Assembly: GCA_026874595.1 (NCBI GenBank)
Contig: CM049312.1
Location: 53,385,429-53,449,428 of the forward strand
DNA length: 64,000 nucleotides
DNA from: Sipunculus nudus
Taxonomy: Eukaryota > Annelida > Sipuncula > Golfingiida > Sipunculidae
Direction: 5' to 3'
Made by a program: the position numbers and the translations under genes. The notes under the pieces were generated by a model. That model was not told where the DNA came from, did not search any database, and saw only the letters and a list, made by a program, of their open reading frames with translations. Of this stretch, positions 24,401 through 39,400 are shown one piece after another. Numbering within the stretch: the first letter of the stretch is position 1; every line of letters begins with the position of its first letter.

Positions 24401-27400
24401 GCCTGTGTGCGGCAGGCAGGTGCAGTAAAGCATGTATGTCACTTAGCTAATTGACGTCCTAAAATACCACTGTAATCCAGATCATTGCATTTCTCTGTAC
24501 GTTAACAAGGGCGATGTTTGCGATCACGTCATACATAATGAACTCCTGGCCATTGCAAAGCTGTGGTTCACACCTCGGTGACGTTTCGCCGAGATTATAT
24601 GAAGCACAAGCTCTAAACGTTGCTTACGACTTGAAATCCCCTTTAAGGCTCCACGAAAACCTGGAGGGTTTGTGAGCACTCGAGGAGATACCTGGTCCAA
24701 TCTCGTCGAAACTTCAGAAAGTTGGCAATGGCATGACGATGCCCGCTCCCCCAACAGTCCTATCATAACGACGACCATGGAAGTTGAGTCATTAAGATGA
24801 TATCCTGAAAATAAGGCATAATAGTCAGGGAAATAAATATATAGTAAAATAATTGCCTATGCATAACATTATAATTGAGCCGCATATTTCCAGACTTTGA
24901 CCTCATGACCCAGACGCTAGGTATCTTTCTGTTGGCAAGTCAGATTTTTTCAGTTGTTGCGGCATGCGGCACAAAACTCACAGGAAATAAATTGTCAGGT
25001 GTGCATAAACGTAATTAGATATGCCGTTGGGCAATAAAAATATTCATAAACGTTTCTGTTAACTTTTTATTGACTATTTATTTAATTTCATTTGAGACAT
25101 GACGCTTCTTCTATGACTCAAAAGGATATCCATGTTGAAGCCCGCATAATATCACTTTCAGGTTATTATCATAATTTATGCATGCATCACCGTTATGACA
25201 ATAAGCAGGCTTGACTGTATATTGTATGATTTCATCATTTACAATCATCAGTGTGAGATCTTTAATTAAAATAATCCTTTATAGTTGTTGTATTAAATGA
25301 ACTCCTATCTTGATTATGAAATTACTTGTACAGATCGTGTGATCTGGCATTTTGCTAATAGTATATAATACCAACCACAGCAGGAAATGATCTGGCAATT
25401 CCGCAGATCCCTGCTGGCTTGTTATGCAACCTACTGTATAAAATGGAAACAAGGTATGTCATATTTAAACTAATAGTAATAGATATTTATGTAACCTAAA
25501 TGAAAAAATATCTATAATCTGTGTAATAAGATATGTGACAATGGAAGGAATTAACATGTATTTATGAGAGGTTAAAAGTTCTCTTGATTCGGTTTGGTAA
25601 TGTGTTTATCTAAGATTCACCTTATGTTTGTGTCTGTACTAGGTGCGGAGATTAATGCTGCTCTGTCCATCAGAGGCTGCAGGGGGAATCAGGCTGGACC
25701 AGCGAGCTCAAGATGCAATTGTTGCCTTGGGAACATATTACCTTGAATCTGGGTTCCAGGTACGAAGTTTCAGTTCAAACTAAAGTCTACACCTTTTTCT
25801 AGACAAAGGCAGTGCAAATATCTCACATTAAAAGCCATCATATGATGAAGCCTCTGGCAGCTACGCTTTCAGATATCTTGATGGTATGAAATCATTAGAG
25901 GCTGTTATTTTAAAGGGGCCCAATCACTTATAAAGTATATTAAATTAACATGAAAAATAGCTGGTTCCCTTTAAAATAAATCAGTATCTGCAGCAATATT
26001 GCCTTGAAACTGTTTGTTTACTCCTGTAATCGAGTGTTAAAAATAGTGAGCCAGGCGCCATCGCAGGTGTCAACATAAACACAGCGCATGGGGCCGTGTG
26101 CATTGCAAGCCACAACACATGTCAGTCAGTGCCCTGACTGACTGATACATGTTCCTTTTGGCTGAAACACTGCGTTTTGCAGCTCACAATCTGACCTCGG
26201 GTCATGCGGCCTTGTTATGGTAAACATTTACACGTGGACTGTTTACCAACACGTAGAGCCATAACAAGGTGTTAAACAGCTGTAGGCGAGGTTACTCGGA
26301 TAGTTTTGTTAAGACACTTGCGTATAAAGCAAAACTGAACTGATAGTGTGAAAGAATAGGCATAATATATTTCCTGATTATATCCCTTTAAGAGTTTTGT
26401 ATGTATTTTAACAGTATAATTGAAATGTTTTATATTACGGATACTCTTATGTACTTTTAACAGTATGGTGACAAGATTTTACCGTATTTGCTGTCTGTTC
26501 TGGGATCACTGGGTAAGGCTCGTTGGTCCACTGCTGGAGGACATGCAGACTCCTACAGTAAGTATCTGAAGCATCAGTACTCAACAGTATTGTTACTTTA
26601 TTTTCATAACAATTGACTATAGTTTGCTTCATTTGTGCAAGGTTGAAAATGTTTAATGTTTTGTTCAGTATTTTGTGCTGCTTTCATTTCAAGTTTTAGA
26701 AATGTATCCATAATTTACAACAAATATAAAACCTTCAGTGAGTCATATTTATTCCACTTCAGACTTTCTGAAAAGGTAAAAGAAAATACCAGTATATCTA
26801 GATCTCAGGCATTTTGGCCCCCAGGGGTATTTTTTGGGGTTTTTTTTGGGTATGTTCCAATAAACAATTTGTTGCTGTTGCAACCATCATATAGGCAGAG
26901 ATAACCTTTGATTTCAAGGAGAGCCAGATTTCTAAAATGTGAGTAGGCTTTTCTGAAGTAGAATGCACAATAGGAGTTACCTCTGTTAGACCCGGTAAGC
27001 TACTAATCTTTTAGTATACATATAGTGACTGTTAAGTTTATCTCTGTCAACTGTCTCAGAAGTATGTCAGTATTGATAGTGGTCTTTATTTTCAGAGTTG
27101 CCAGTGAGTGAATGTTTCAGCTTCAGTCTTAACACAATGCTTGCAGGAATTGCCAAGAAAGACAAGCGCCACCATGATCAGGTAGGCAGGCTCACTGTAA
27201 TTTCTTACAAAAATCTGTTTTTATCCGAATTGTGAGGCATTATCTGCTTAAGATGAATTCAATTTGCAAAATTAATTTTTTTTTTCATCTGGGACTGACT
27301 TTTATCAAGTATTAAGTCTTAAATCTGGCATGTCTTGTATTTCTGTAATCATTGGAAATGTGGCTAGTGATTTACACTCACACACAGACACATTCCTTGG

Positions 27401-30400
27401 ATGTTTATTAATTTTTTGTCATTTTCAGATCATTGAAGCACAAATGGTAATGTTTCAGTCATTTGCTGCTACTATACTTTCCCCAGGAGATATTCCTAAA
27501 GGTAAGAAAAGGGCAGCTTTCCAGTTTTGTAATACATACTTAAGCTCTTGAGTGTTCCACTGAACAAATGTCTTGCATTGAAAAAAAATTAACAGATTCA
27601 TGTTACAGGATTTAACTAGCATTTCTGGGTTTACTAGTGACAGTTTGTCTGGTTGTGCTTCTGTCAGAATGACCCCATCACTCACACCAGAACATGTCTT
27701 ACATTAGCAACCACAGGGTATCTGTCATCAGTACAACCAGGCATTAGCATGCAGGTGATATAATATAGGTTTGGTGTCATTTATAGCATCTTTCAGATGA
27801 AAATTTCAGCACACATTATGCAAAAGTTATTGGTCAAGAAATGTTTTAAATTGGTCTTCATTTGTACATGGGATTGTGGGAGTGCAACATCATCATTCTG
27901 TTGAAATGTTATAATCCTGCCCTGGACCATGGCCACCAAAAATGTTATGTGATCAGTCTATAAGTAATAAACTGCATGCATCTCTGTTTGATTAAAATTG
28001 TAAGGTATGTGTTTGCATGAAATCCAGCCTTATGTAATGGACTAAAGACCACCAGAGTAAACTTTGCTGCACTTGTTAAGGATCATATCAGTGACTGTGG
28101 CAAATTACTCAACTATTCTTCTCTATTCTTTCAGAATACATGTGCCTCCATTTGATTCCTGCATTCGTTGGTATGGCAAGAGCAATAGGACGGGCTTCAC
28201 GAGATGACGATTCACTCTTCTCTCGTTTATTTCCCTCACTTACAAACCCTAAACCTCTACCCCTGGCACAACTCCAGCCGAAGCGCAACCAGTCTCCAGA
28301 TCGCTCCATGCTCCAGTTTCGACCAATCATATCTCGGAGCATGTCGCAGAACTTGTTATGTGTTGATGGTTCCATTTCACCGCCATCACTCATATCTCCA
28401 TCAGATGTTGGAGGTACAGTGGACTTCATTGGAAAATCCCGATCTTCGACTCCCTTGAGTATGGGTAGTCCAACGACGGAGCTGCCTGAGAAATATGACA
28501 TGACACATGTCTATTTCAACAAAGTTGGTTCTACGTTCACCAAGAATGAGCCATGGGATACTGAAGTACACCCACCCACCACTGATCTCATTTTCTCTCC
28601 TACACAGCTCAGCACAGTTCTCACATGGGTATTGATATTATTTTGATGCTTTTGGGTTTGTATTAGTGTTGTTAGAGCAAAATAAACTTGAGATAATTAG
28701 ATGCTCAAAGATGACTTAAATTTCTCTCATTTCCTTTGTATCATGATGAAAAGTTCATAATTTGTTCATATCAGATAGTTAATGTACTGGTATTAATAAA
28801 CTGAATAGGATTGTTGTGTACATTTAAGGTATTTCTAAAACACACAAAACACTTTATTCAGCTTAATTACATTTGAAAAAAATGTAATATTCTTTAACAT
28901 GTTCTGCCCTCATGCCTGAGAGCATCTGTATCAGTCCAAAGGTTGCAGGTACATTCAGTCTGTTAGATTTTGGAAAAGAGTGACAAAATAGTAAAAAAAA
29001 TTGCTACATTTTTTAGCTCAGCTGACTATAAGTCATCTGAGCTATAGTCGTGGTCCATTGTCCGTCGTCCGTCCGTCTGTCCGTCCGTCCGTCCGTCCGT
29101 CCGTCCGTCCGTAGATGTGGCACGTTTTGAAACCGTAAGACCTAGGAATCCAAAATTCAGCATAATGTTAGATGTCCCCAAGATCTCCTACCAAGCCGAA
29201 AACTGGGTCTTTGCGACTTCATTCCTTTGAGAAATTAAGGAAAAACCTCAATTTTTTATTAAAAACCTATATTCACACTTCAGGACTGCCTAATATCAAA
29301 ACCACTCATCTGTTTTTCCTCATATTTCCCATAAATAATCCTCTATATAATTCCTATGTACATGCCAGAAATTAGGTCTGTATTATATAATTTAAAAAAG
29401 TTATGGGCCCAAACATAATGCATTTTGTAAATAATCAGGAAAGAAATTTTATCACTTAACACAAAACTTGTTAAAGCTAAGCACTTTTTTTCCAGTAATA
29501 TTACTTTTATTAATCAAAATTAAATTGTATACCCAAAATTATATCAAAATCTTTTAAATTTTTTAAAATATTAGCAAAAATAAAAAATTGGTACCTTAAA
29601 TTTTGCCCAACTTTGACCATGGCACGTTTTTTTGCTGTAACTGCTGTGGATTTAATTTTCACAGCATGTTTTTGTTAGCATTTCAACTGTTAACACCAAA
29701 AATTTGAAACCAGTTGATCAAAAACTGTAGATTTTATTCAAGTTTTCAAGCACCATGTCACATATTGCTAGTGTTATGCAGTTTGCTAGAGCTCAGCTCC
29801 CTAGCTTCAGCTCTAAGTTCCTTAAATTTGGCATACAGTTAGATTTCTCCAAAATCCCCTACCATGCCAAGAATTTGGTCACTAGGACTTAATTCCTTCG
29901 AGATATCAATGAAAAACTTCATTTTTCCATTAAAAACCCATTGTTACACTTTAAGACTGCCTAATATCAAAACCACTGATCTGACTTTAATCATAAATAA
30001 TATACATATTTTTCTATACATTCGCTATGCACATGCCAGAATGATGTCAGTATTGCATAATTGTTTTAAGTTATGGGCCCAAACATAATGCACTTTGTAA
30101 AAAATCAAGAAATATATTTACTCCCTTAACAAGGGCATTGCTGAAGCTAGAGATTTTTTTTGTCAGGGATGTAACATTATTTAATCAAGATTCAATTGAA
30201 TACCCAAAATTAGTTCTGAATTTTTCATATTTTATAAGTTATCAGTATAAATATAAAATTAGTACCTTAAATTTTGCCCAACTGTGACCATGGCACGTTT
30301 GTTTCCTGTGAGCACTGTTGATATAATTTTCATATCATGCACACATAAGGATTTCAGCTTTTTAGTTTAGAAAGCTTAAAGAAATTGGCCAAATATTGTA

Positions 30401-33400
30401 GCTTTTATTAATGTTTTTTATGAGACCCTGTCAGATTTTGGCTCTCTCCAGCCCCTCTTGAGTCACCTGTATGTTGACCTTGTTGACCTTTCATCAAATT
30501 ATGCACGCTTGAGGCGAGAATCCAGGCAGCTTATGGCCAGCCACAGTTGATCCAGGTGTCCAACCCAACTCATCTAGTAGTTTTAACCAACAACATAACA
30601 ATAAACAATAAATTAATAAGTTTTTATTGGTTTTTAATAACAAATTAAAGAAAAATAGAAAAGGAATTTGTTAGTTTATAATAACAGGAAATTAACTTGC
30701 AGTTACTGATGATATAAGAATCTTGTATCGATGGGTAGAATGTCACATATTCCAAATAACACCATGCAGTCACCTATGGCATATTTTCAGTTCAATTTTA
30801 ATGATAAAGAAGTAAATCATATTATTCATTACTAATCATTAGGGATTATATGAAGGAAATTAATGATAGACAAAGATGCAGTTGATAATATTAATCTAGA
30901 TTCCTACTGTGTCTAGTGTGTACATTGATGTGAAATAAGTCCAGAATGAATTTTTTACAGTTATTTTTTAATATAAATAAAAGCCATAAAACCAGGTACT
31001 TATGATCATTATTTAAATGTGTGAATTTTGTATATTCTGGATTCTCAACATCATTGTTTGGTGAAAACTGAATAAATACCAGACATGATGCGAATACTTT
31101 GTAATTGTATTTAAATATGAATATGTTTATGTACTCCATTAAATTTCTTGCATAAAGAATGGGAATTCAGGTAAAAATGAAAATATATGAATACTTGTGC
31201 AAATACTTTCAAAATGTATTCATGAATGCATTCATGAATATATTCTTTAATATTATTTTAATAATCATATCAGTTATATTTCATTTTAAAAAATCATATG
31301 ATTCTCTTATTATTTTTAATAAAAATTATATTTGGGACAATATTTGTAATTTTTTTAATAAATAGTTAAACTCTTATATTATATGTTCTGCTTATAAGTT
31401 ATATGGCCAAGTCAAAATCTGTGTGACAGTAGTACTCCATTTGTTAATAAAATAAATGAAATCAATCCTCTTCCCTGTCTCCAAAGGTACTATCAAAATC
31501 ATACATAAGCTAAACAACAACTCATAATACAGCTTATATTTATTACCACACAAAACCAGCATGTGCCTCATTTCTAAATAATATTTTTTTATCATATATA
31601 ACAGCTGAGCGTCGTGACCCATAGGTCCCTTGTTTAAGAATTCTGAAACACTTTATTTGATTGTCACTTCTAACTTTATTTTTCAACGAAATACACAAAA
31701 AATGGAAGCTTATCAGAAAATTTTCCCTTGAAGCAGGTGAACAAAGATTTATGGAACAGATTAATTATGTTTTTGTGAATGTTTTGTCATTGAAGAAGTT
31801 TTACCCTTTTTTTTCTAAAATAAATAGGGATACTAAATGAATTGTTGTTGATAGGCTAAGAAGCTGATGAGCAAGGAAACCTTAGAAAAGTTGGACAGCA
31901 TGGCCACTGATGCTTTTCTGGTAAGTATATTACCAGTTTTAAGGTTAACAAAGTTTAAACCTGATGGGGGATTTTATCATTCACTTGACCCAATATCAAG
32001 ATTTATCAGATTTATAAAACCTACACCTGAATCTGTACATTTATAAATAATATGACATATATGTTGATTGATCCTGAAATAACCAGGAATCTCTGAACAA
32101 GGTCGAGGTAATTTATTTTAAACAAGCAGGATTGCGAAGTATGTCTGCCCTTACAAGGAGACAAGGCCAAGGAACCATAATTTCTTGGTAAACCTTTATA
32201 ACTTTAAAACTGATTACTGTTTCCACAATATTTATGTCATACAAAGAAAGGGAAGGAATGTATGAGAACATTCCCAGTGGTCAGTTGGGTATTATCTGAC
32301 TACTGAACTGGATTACTGGGAGGTGTAGGGCTGAATCGTTCAGTAGCAGGTTTTGGCCAATACAGGACTTTAAACTTAAAAACAATAAATGGGAGGAATA
32401 TGGAGAACTAAGCTTTCTGTTATCAGGCATGCCCAAGTCTAGTTTGGGACATGAGTGTTTTTATCACTGGAGGACTGGAGAGTACAGGCTGTTTGATAAA
32501 CACTGCTGGTCCCCATGGAGGAATCAGTGGCTTCTTGGTATGATTAAACTAGGGTTGGGTGGCCAAGGGAACACTTGGACCTAACCTGGTACAGGAAGGG
32601 CCAAACTGGGACACCCCATTAGGGATCTCTGATAAGAAATTTTACAAGATTAGTTATGTATTTATATTAAAAATGTAGCTTACTGCCACCACAAAAATAA
32701 AAAAAATAATGCCCTAAATGTTGTGAGCACAATGCTTACAATTGTGTGAATTACTTGTTTAGCCTCTTCTCCTCATTGTTTGTTTATTTCAGACGCTGCA
32801 TCAAAAGAAGCAGTACCCTTACAAGTCTTTCAGTGAGACTTTAGCTTTAGTGCTGGTTACCCTACTCAGAGACATCCTTCAGCATCAAACAGGTAAAGAC
32901 ACGCCTATTGCACTGCTTTAGAAAAGCTGAAATAATAATGTCATGTTTCAATGTTTTATTTTGTTGGCACTGGTTGTCAAACAATTTTGACATAAGGCCC
33001 ATCTGTTTGTTGTTTACAGCTCAGCTGAATATCAGTCATGTTGAGCTTTAGCAAATGGTTTTTGTCATTCCCGTCTCTGTTCATTTGCAAGGCACATTTG
33101 TAACCAGTGTAAGCGACTTTACACTTACTTTTGGGTGGTACAAGTCTACAGTCCCAGTTGAAAGTTTACAGGTCCAGTAATTTAAAGAATTATTTGATGG
33201 AAACTAAACATTTGAAATATATGGATAACATACATATTTCACAGTGCATAAAAATCAGGTTTTTTATCATTCTAAAAAATCAATAAATGCATGGTGCTCA
33301 CTTAAGATGAATCCTTGCCATACTAAGTAAAATATTAGAAATCAAATTCAGCAGATTTTATTCAAACTTCAATAAGGGAGCTTTTATCATTTCAATTAAC

Positions 33401-36400
33401 TAGTTAACATTTAGAAAAAAAAATATTTCAATCAGTTCTTTATACTTGTATAATATTCTGCGTTAAGTCTAAATAATGTAACTTTTTTCATACGTTTCAA
33501 GAAAAAATTTCATATGACATATTTCACATGGTTTCACAGTCAAACAACATGCCCTACCCATGTATGGGGAGAAAGAAAGAAAACAAATCAGGATCAAGCA
33601 AACATTTTCTTTTGATCCATTTGACTTGGAAGGCAGTCCATACCAAGTGTTTACAATGTTATCAGTCTACATGTACAAATGTAACTGTGTCAGTTGTAAA
33701 TTAAGGGAGAATTTATTTTAGCTGTTTTAATGTTTCAATTTAAGTCCATCTGAGCTTAGATGGAACCAGATACACCAGTCCAATGCAACTATAACAAGCA
33801 TTTGGCAGGCGCTGGGGTATGTTGCAAATGCTGGTTATAATTGTAACCTTACCTAATTGACATGTTGCAGGTCAATGGATTTGACTAAGATTAGGAATTT
33901 GCAGACTAGCTTAAACATGTTTTCATAAACTTTTCTCTTTGATGACCTCTTGCTGTATTTAATATCGTGCAGAATGGTTAGTGATGCATCAGTTCACAAC
34001 AGAGTTACTTGAATTATATTCTTTTATTTCACCAGGACATTTTACCATTTCTTACCCTGATATTTGTAGATCTACCCTTGGCTTTCACAAAAGAGGTACA
34101 GGAGTTTGTGAAGAGCTTGTACTCATTGGGCCAGACACATTTACAGCACAGAGCAGACTGGCGAGAAGACAGGGCAGACAGAGCCCTTAACCCACTGTCA
34201 CTGACAGTCCTGAGTAACGCAGCTTGTATTGAACTGTTGCTCTGGGCAGTTCGAGAAGAATCAGGTAAGAGCTTAAGGTGCCCACTCAGGTCATTTGATC
34301 AGTTGTTTATGTTTCTATGAGCAGCTTGCCTCAATATTTAGGCAATAGATCTTTCCCACCACACTAGTGACATCTGGGGATGCAGACTCACACTGAGTGT
34401 TTGGGTCCATTTTATAAAAAAATATCATATTTTATTTTATATCAATGGTTAAAGTCAAAAACTGCTTGTCTTTATGGGTCAGGTTCCTGTTCAAGTCTCC
34501 ATCTTGTATTTGATTTCACTTAAAATGTGAATAACTGATTCATTGGACCGAAGCAGAGCAGATAATCATAATGAACGATGCAAGTTTGTGGAATAGGTCT
34601 GTTTATTGTTTATATTTGCTTCTAGTGGCACTTACAAGATGCACAAAATTTGCACTATATTATTCTGAGGTAGGGTTAGAGTCAGGTGTATTATTTATGT
34701 CTTATCATTAACTTCATCATGGTACTTATTAGTTGTGTTCACCACTTTGTCAACAAAAACAAAAATTAACACATGATTCAGTTTATTGGAATTTTTTGTT
34801 TCAGATAAAATGTGGGATTTTCATAGCATACCAGTTTTTGATGAACAGGAATTTGTGAACTTTATTTATTTTATTTTGTTTCCTGGCAAGTAAAATATTG
34901 GGTGGCATCATCATTCTTATGACAGACCCACTCACGTCCTCCCAGTGATTTTACATTTTACACTGTGAAAGCAGAGCATTGTAAGTCCCAACTTCAGCCA
35001 GACATAAGTGCTCAATTGTTAGGGGTGTAACAGTGCATTGAATAATGATGCATTGAACTGCAACCCCTCAGTTAAGTTTTAATCAATTCATGACCTCCAA
35101 AGCGATTTGTTTCGATTATTATTTCTTTGCATGTACCATCCCTTGCCCACAATGAGCTGTCAGATTTTTCAGAGCACACTGTGATGTTGAGACTATTTGT
35201 AGTGTATACGCTCAAGATCTAGTTTCGACATTCGTCAATAAACCTCTCCATTCCCATAGAAACAAAAATGGTGGCAGTAAACAGGGCAGGCTACATTTTC
35301 CCATCATTTGCTGAGATCATCTAACATCCATTGTGGTAACGCATTTGTGTTTATTTAAAAGAAAGTCTTGAAATTTACTGTTAAAGTAATGAAAGGATCG
35401 AGAATTGAAAAAAAGTTAAAAAATTTATTAATTGAATCAATTCAAAGGTCCCTTACAATTCACAGGCATTAATTGTAAAGGAAGAATGTCCAGCAATATG
35501 GATTATAATGGAATGGTACTACAGAGATGCAAGTCTGTTCTGTTAATCTTCTTTTTGTTCACTCTATAAAACTGGGATATTACCTTAACCTGAATGTCAC
35601 AGTGGAAGAAAATGCTCCTTTTTTCATGATGTAGAACTTAAGATCACTGGGAGAGTTGAGGTGCAGACTTTGACTGAAGGCATTGTTTGTCTGAAGTTAC
35701 TGTTCCCTTGTTTGTTTATGATATTGATTGTTTTGTTACCATTTTGTAGGTAGACTATTTAAGGCTATTGCAGAGGCAAATTCACTTCAGCTAGTTGTTG
35801 TTAGCACTTTTGTCCATAAATAACAGAAACATGCATTATGTAAACACATGATTGATTAGAGTGAACTCCTAAAAAATGGTAAACTTAAACACAGGTAATA
35901 TTTTATCCTTCATGGTTTATAGATAGAAATTAAAGAACACAGGTAAACAGCAAGGTACTGGTATATTGTCTATATCTCTTGTAATGGTACAAGCTGCCAA
36001 GCTTTTTAAATAGGTTTTGTTTACAACTATTCTGATGTACAGTTTTCTATAAGGTTAGAGTCTTTTGACTTTTCTGTTTGCAGTAAAATCTCCAAATTAC
36101 GACCATCATTGGGACCTTTATAAAGTGGTCACATTTGTGAGGTGGTCTTAAAGCAAGGTTTTAGTTTATTTTGTTGATGTTACAGAAGCTGAGAGCCTGT
36201 GTAACCGGCTGACAGAGAGGATCAGCACAAGTCCAGACCACAAGACCCTGGTGATGCACTACCCCCTGCTGCTTGTATCTGTCCAGGTATGTGGTGTACA
36301 AAGAAAACCCTTATAGAAAAAGTGACTGCCTAATTGTCCCCACTTCCTCGGAATGGGGGACATTGATTTGAGTTTGTCTGTATGTCTGTCTATCTGTCCG

Positions 36401-39400
36401 TCCATCAGGTTTTCGTTTCCATATGATAACTTAAATATTATTTGATTTCATTCAAATTTGGGTCAGTGATTGCTCTCATGTATACCTTGGTAAAGATTGG
36501 TTTTGAGTGTCGGCTCTCACAAGATAATAATACACCAAGATGTCTGTCTCACTAAATAATAATAAACCCAGATGTTGGTCTCACAAGATAATAATACACC
36601 AAGATGTCTGTCTCACAAGATAAATAATTCACTCATCACCAACAGGTGTTGCTAGCGGAGGACATAAATTCATTGAATTTGCTTGTTCCTCATGAATCTT
36701 CAGTTTTGTGGAAATAGTGATCAAGTGTTGTCCTCCTCCTTTGTATCAGGATAATGGTAGTTCAGCAGCTACACAGAAGTAGACAGGTTCCATTTTATAC
36801 CTTATGTTTTGTATTTAAGGATTTGCAAATGAAGCTGTTTCTTTTGAAGAGGTTGAACTTTGTTCTTAAACTTAAAAGTTATTTTGACAACAATATAAGA
36901 ACATAAGATTGACTTTTTTTATCAGGATTTGTTTGTAACTACTTTCTCTTTTAAATCAACATTTCTACCAGATTCATATTCGTAAATTCATGCTTTGACT
37001 ACCTTCAGACTACTGAAATGTATCTGTTTGGATATGCTTATGTCACAAAGAGGCTTTTAATTTTCTCCTCTTGAAATGTAGCTTTAGTTCTAAAATTAAG
37101 TTCTTTGTCATAACTTGTAAGGTTACAGCTTACACAAGAAATTATTGAAAAAAGTTAACGTTTAAAACTTTGTCTCCAGAAAACAGGTGGCCCAAGGCTG
37201 GTGGTATAAGAGTATGGTGATCTTTTGTTATTTCTTATGAAGGCTCTGGGGAAGTTGGCTGAGAAGTTCCCGATGCTTGCCACCCCTCTGGTTACTTCAC
37301 TACGAGATTTTCTTGTGAATCCTTCACCCATTCTCAACAAGCTGAATAGATACACAGCATCTGAGCGCACCACTAAAGTGGGAGGATTTAGTATAACTGT
37401 CACCGATGAAAGCAAAGCATTCAATAATCTGATGGGAAGCAGGCGAGGACCCAAAGCAAAGATGGTACAAATATTTGATAACCTGAGAGACACAGCCATT
37501 GAAAATATCTGTAGGTAAGCTATCTCAGAGCAGATTACACCCAGTGAACTATGTAATCCTTTATCTATTTGTTATCACAACAATTGATTTGGACTCTGTT
37601 CCAAATCTGTCATGCTAATAAATAGTATCATTTTTAGTATGGATTCAGTTTAGTTGAGTATCTTTGCTCATGAATGATTGTGTGGTGATGAAACCGCCTG
37701 CAGTTCTGTTACTTTTTACTCAGTAATACAGTATATATAGCACTTTAGTAGGTTATAAATGATTTCATTAAGCAAACTGCAAGAAATGAGTATGCAAACA
37801 GTTGCAAAAAAAAACCAAAAACATACAGTACATGTAACACCTGTTGGGTAAGGTATGGACCCCCAGAATTGGACACTGGACATAACTCATTATATAATGC
37901 TGGACATTCCTCTGTCATATGACAGGAGTATTATGGTATACCGCAGTCCGTCCATTTCATCTTAATATCCATCTGTCTGTCAGTCCATTAACTTTTAGTG
38001 TTGCAGCATAACTTAGCAGGGCTTTGATGGATTTTCAAGAAATTGGCCATATTTAATAAGAGCACGAGTCACAGGGCTACTTTGTGGTGTTGCCGCAATT
38101 ATGAAGAATATGAAGGATTATGATAAAACTCATCAGAAATGTTAATCAATAAAATAACTCGCCTAAGTTTGATTTCTAGCGAAATCCTTGCATATTTCAT
38201 GAGAACAGAGGTAACCAAATTTTGGAGGCACCTTGGTGACTTACCAAAACTGCTTTGGATTTTTATTAAACTCATTATACATGTTTACCAAAGTCACCAA
38301 TAGAGTTTCTCACCTGAATAACCTTCTAATCAAAATTCATGCATATATATTTAATGAGTTCAGAGGTCACCAGACACACGGCGGGTGTTGTATTATGCAC
38401 ATTTGAACTGCTCTCATTTATACTTTTTATGTGAATCAGTGGAAGCACCTGATAACAATACAGGAATTTTGGGTTTGTAAATGAATCCCTGACTTATAAA
38501 CAGAGTTCAGGATCTGAGCGTCGTTGCCTACGGGTTACTTGTGTGTTCCCTAACAATTTACTGTTGTTAATGCAGGGCCTTGAAGGCTGGTGTCACTGAG
38601 GATCCTGACTGTATACAAGCATTCCTGGCTTCACTGTCCAACAGGCTGTACACAGCTGAGATAAGTGACCGGTAGGTTAAAAAATAAAATAAACAGGTCT
38701 GTGATATCAAATGAGAAGGAAAAGGCTAGAAGCTTTAGTGTTAACAGACCTTAAAGATCAGATTGGCATGTGCAGTAATATCAGTCTTATCAGCATATAA
38801 CACCACCTTTAATTTACTGAAAACTTTGGTCTGTTGATAGATAAAGTGCTTTTAGGGTGTAAATATTTTTCTCTGGTAATCTTAAATGTAAAATATTTGC
38901 TTCTGTTGCATTTATCTCACTGTTGCCATGTGCAGTTTTAAGGAATATAGGCTATCTCTTTTTTCATGAAGATTTTTACAGAGCTAAAATTTTATATGAC
39001 AAAATTTGTTTCATTGTATTTAAAAAAATATGAAAGAAAATGTTGATGTTCTCAATAAGCAAATCTTCACACTCACCAGTTCTAGGACTTGGCATCTCCT
39101 TTTATTTTTAGGGAATCAACACTGATCACTGTGAACACCATCTTGACGCTAGGTCATGTAGCAGTATCACTCAAAGACACACCTAAGACTGTGGAATCAG
39201 TGCTACAGATCTTCCAGCAGAGGTTCTGCTCACCACCATCTCAGCTTGATGTACTCATCATCGATCAGCTCGGCTGCTTGATCATTGCTGGATGTGTATG
39301 TGCTTGTTTTATTTATTATTGAACAAAGGATTTGGTTGTATCTTGTATTTTTGCCAATAATAATAGCATTGAAGAGAACTTTTCACGTCCCAGGCCTGTT

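Noticed and set aside
28109-28501. 130-codon minus-strand ORF
   Set aside because: It is the shadow of PI4KA exon 6, whose plus-strand frame has clear homology and proper splice sites.
34009-34069. In-frame upstream extension of PI4KA exon 9 with Ile-Leu-Pro-Phe-Leu-Thr
   Set aside because: The frame happens to be open through the pyrimidine-rich intron end. The family sequence and the phase from exon 8 both require the acceptor at 34069.
37155-37499. 114-codon minus-strand ORF
   Set aside because: It is the shadow of PI4KA exon 11.
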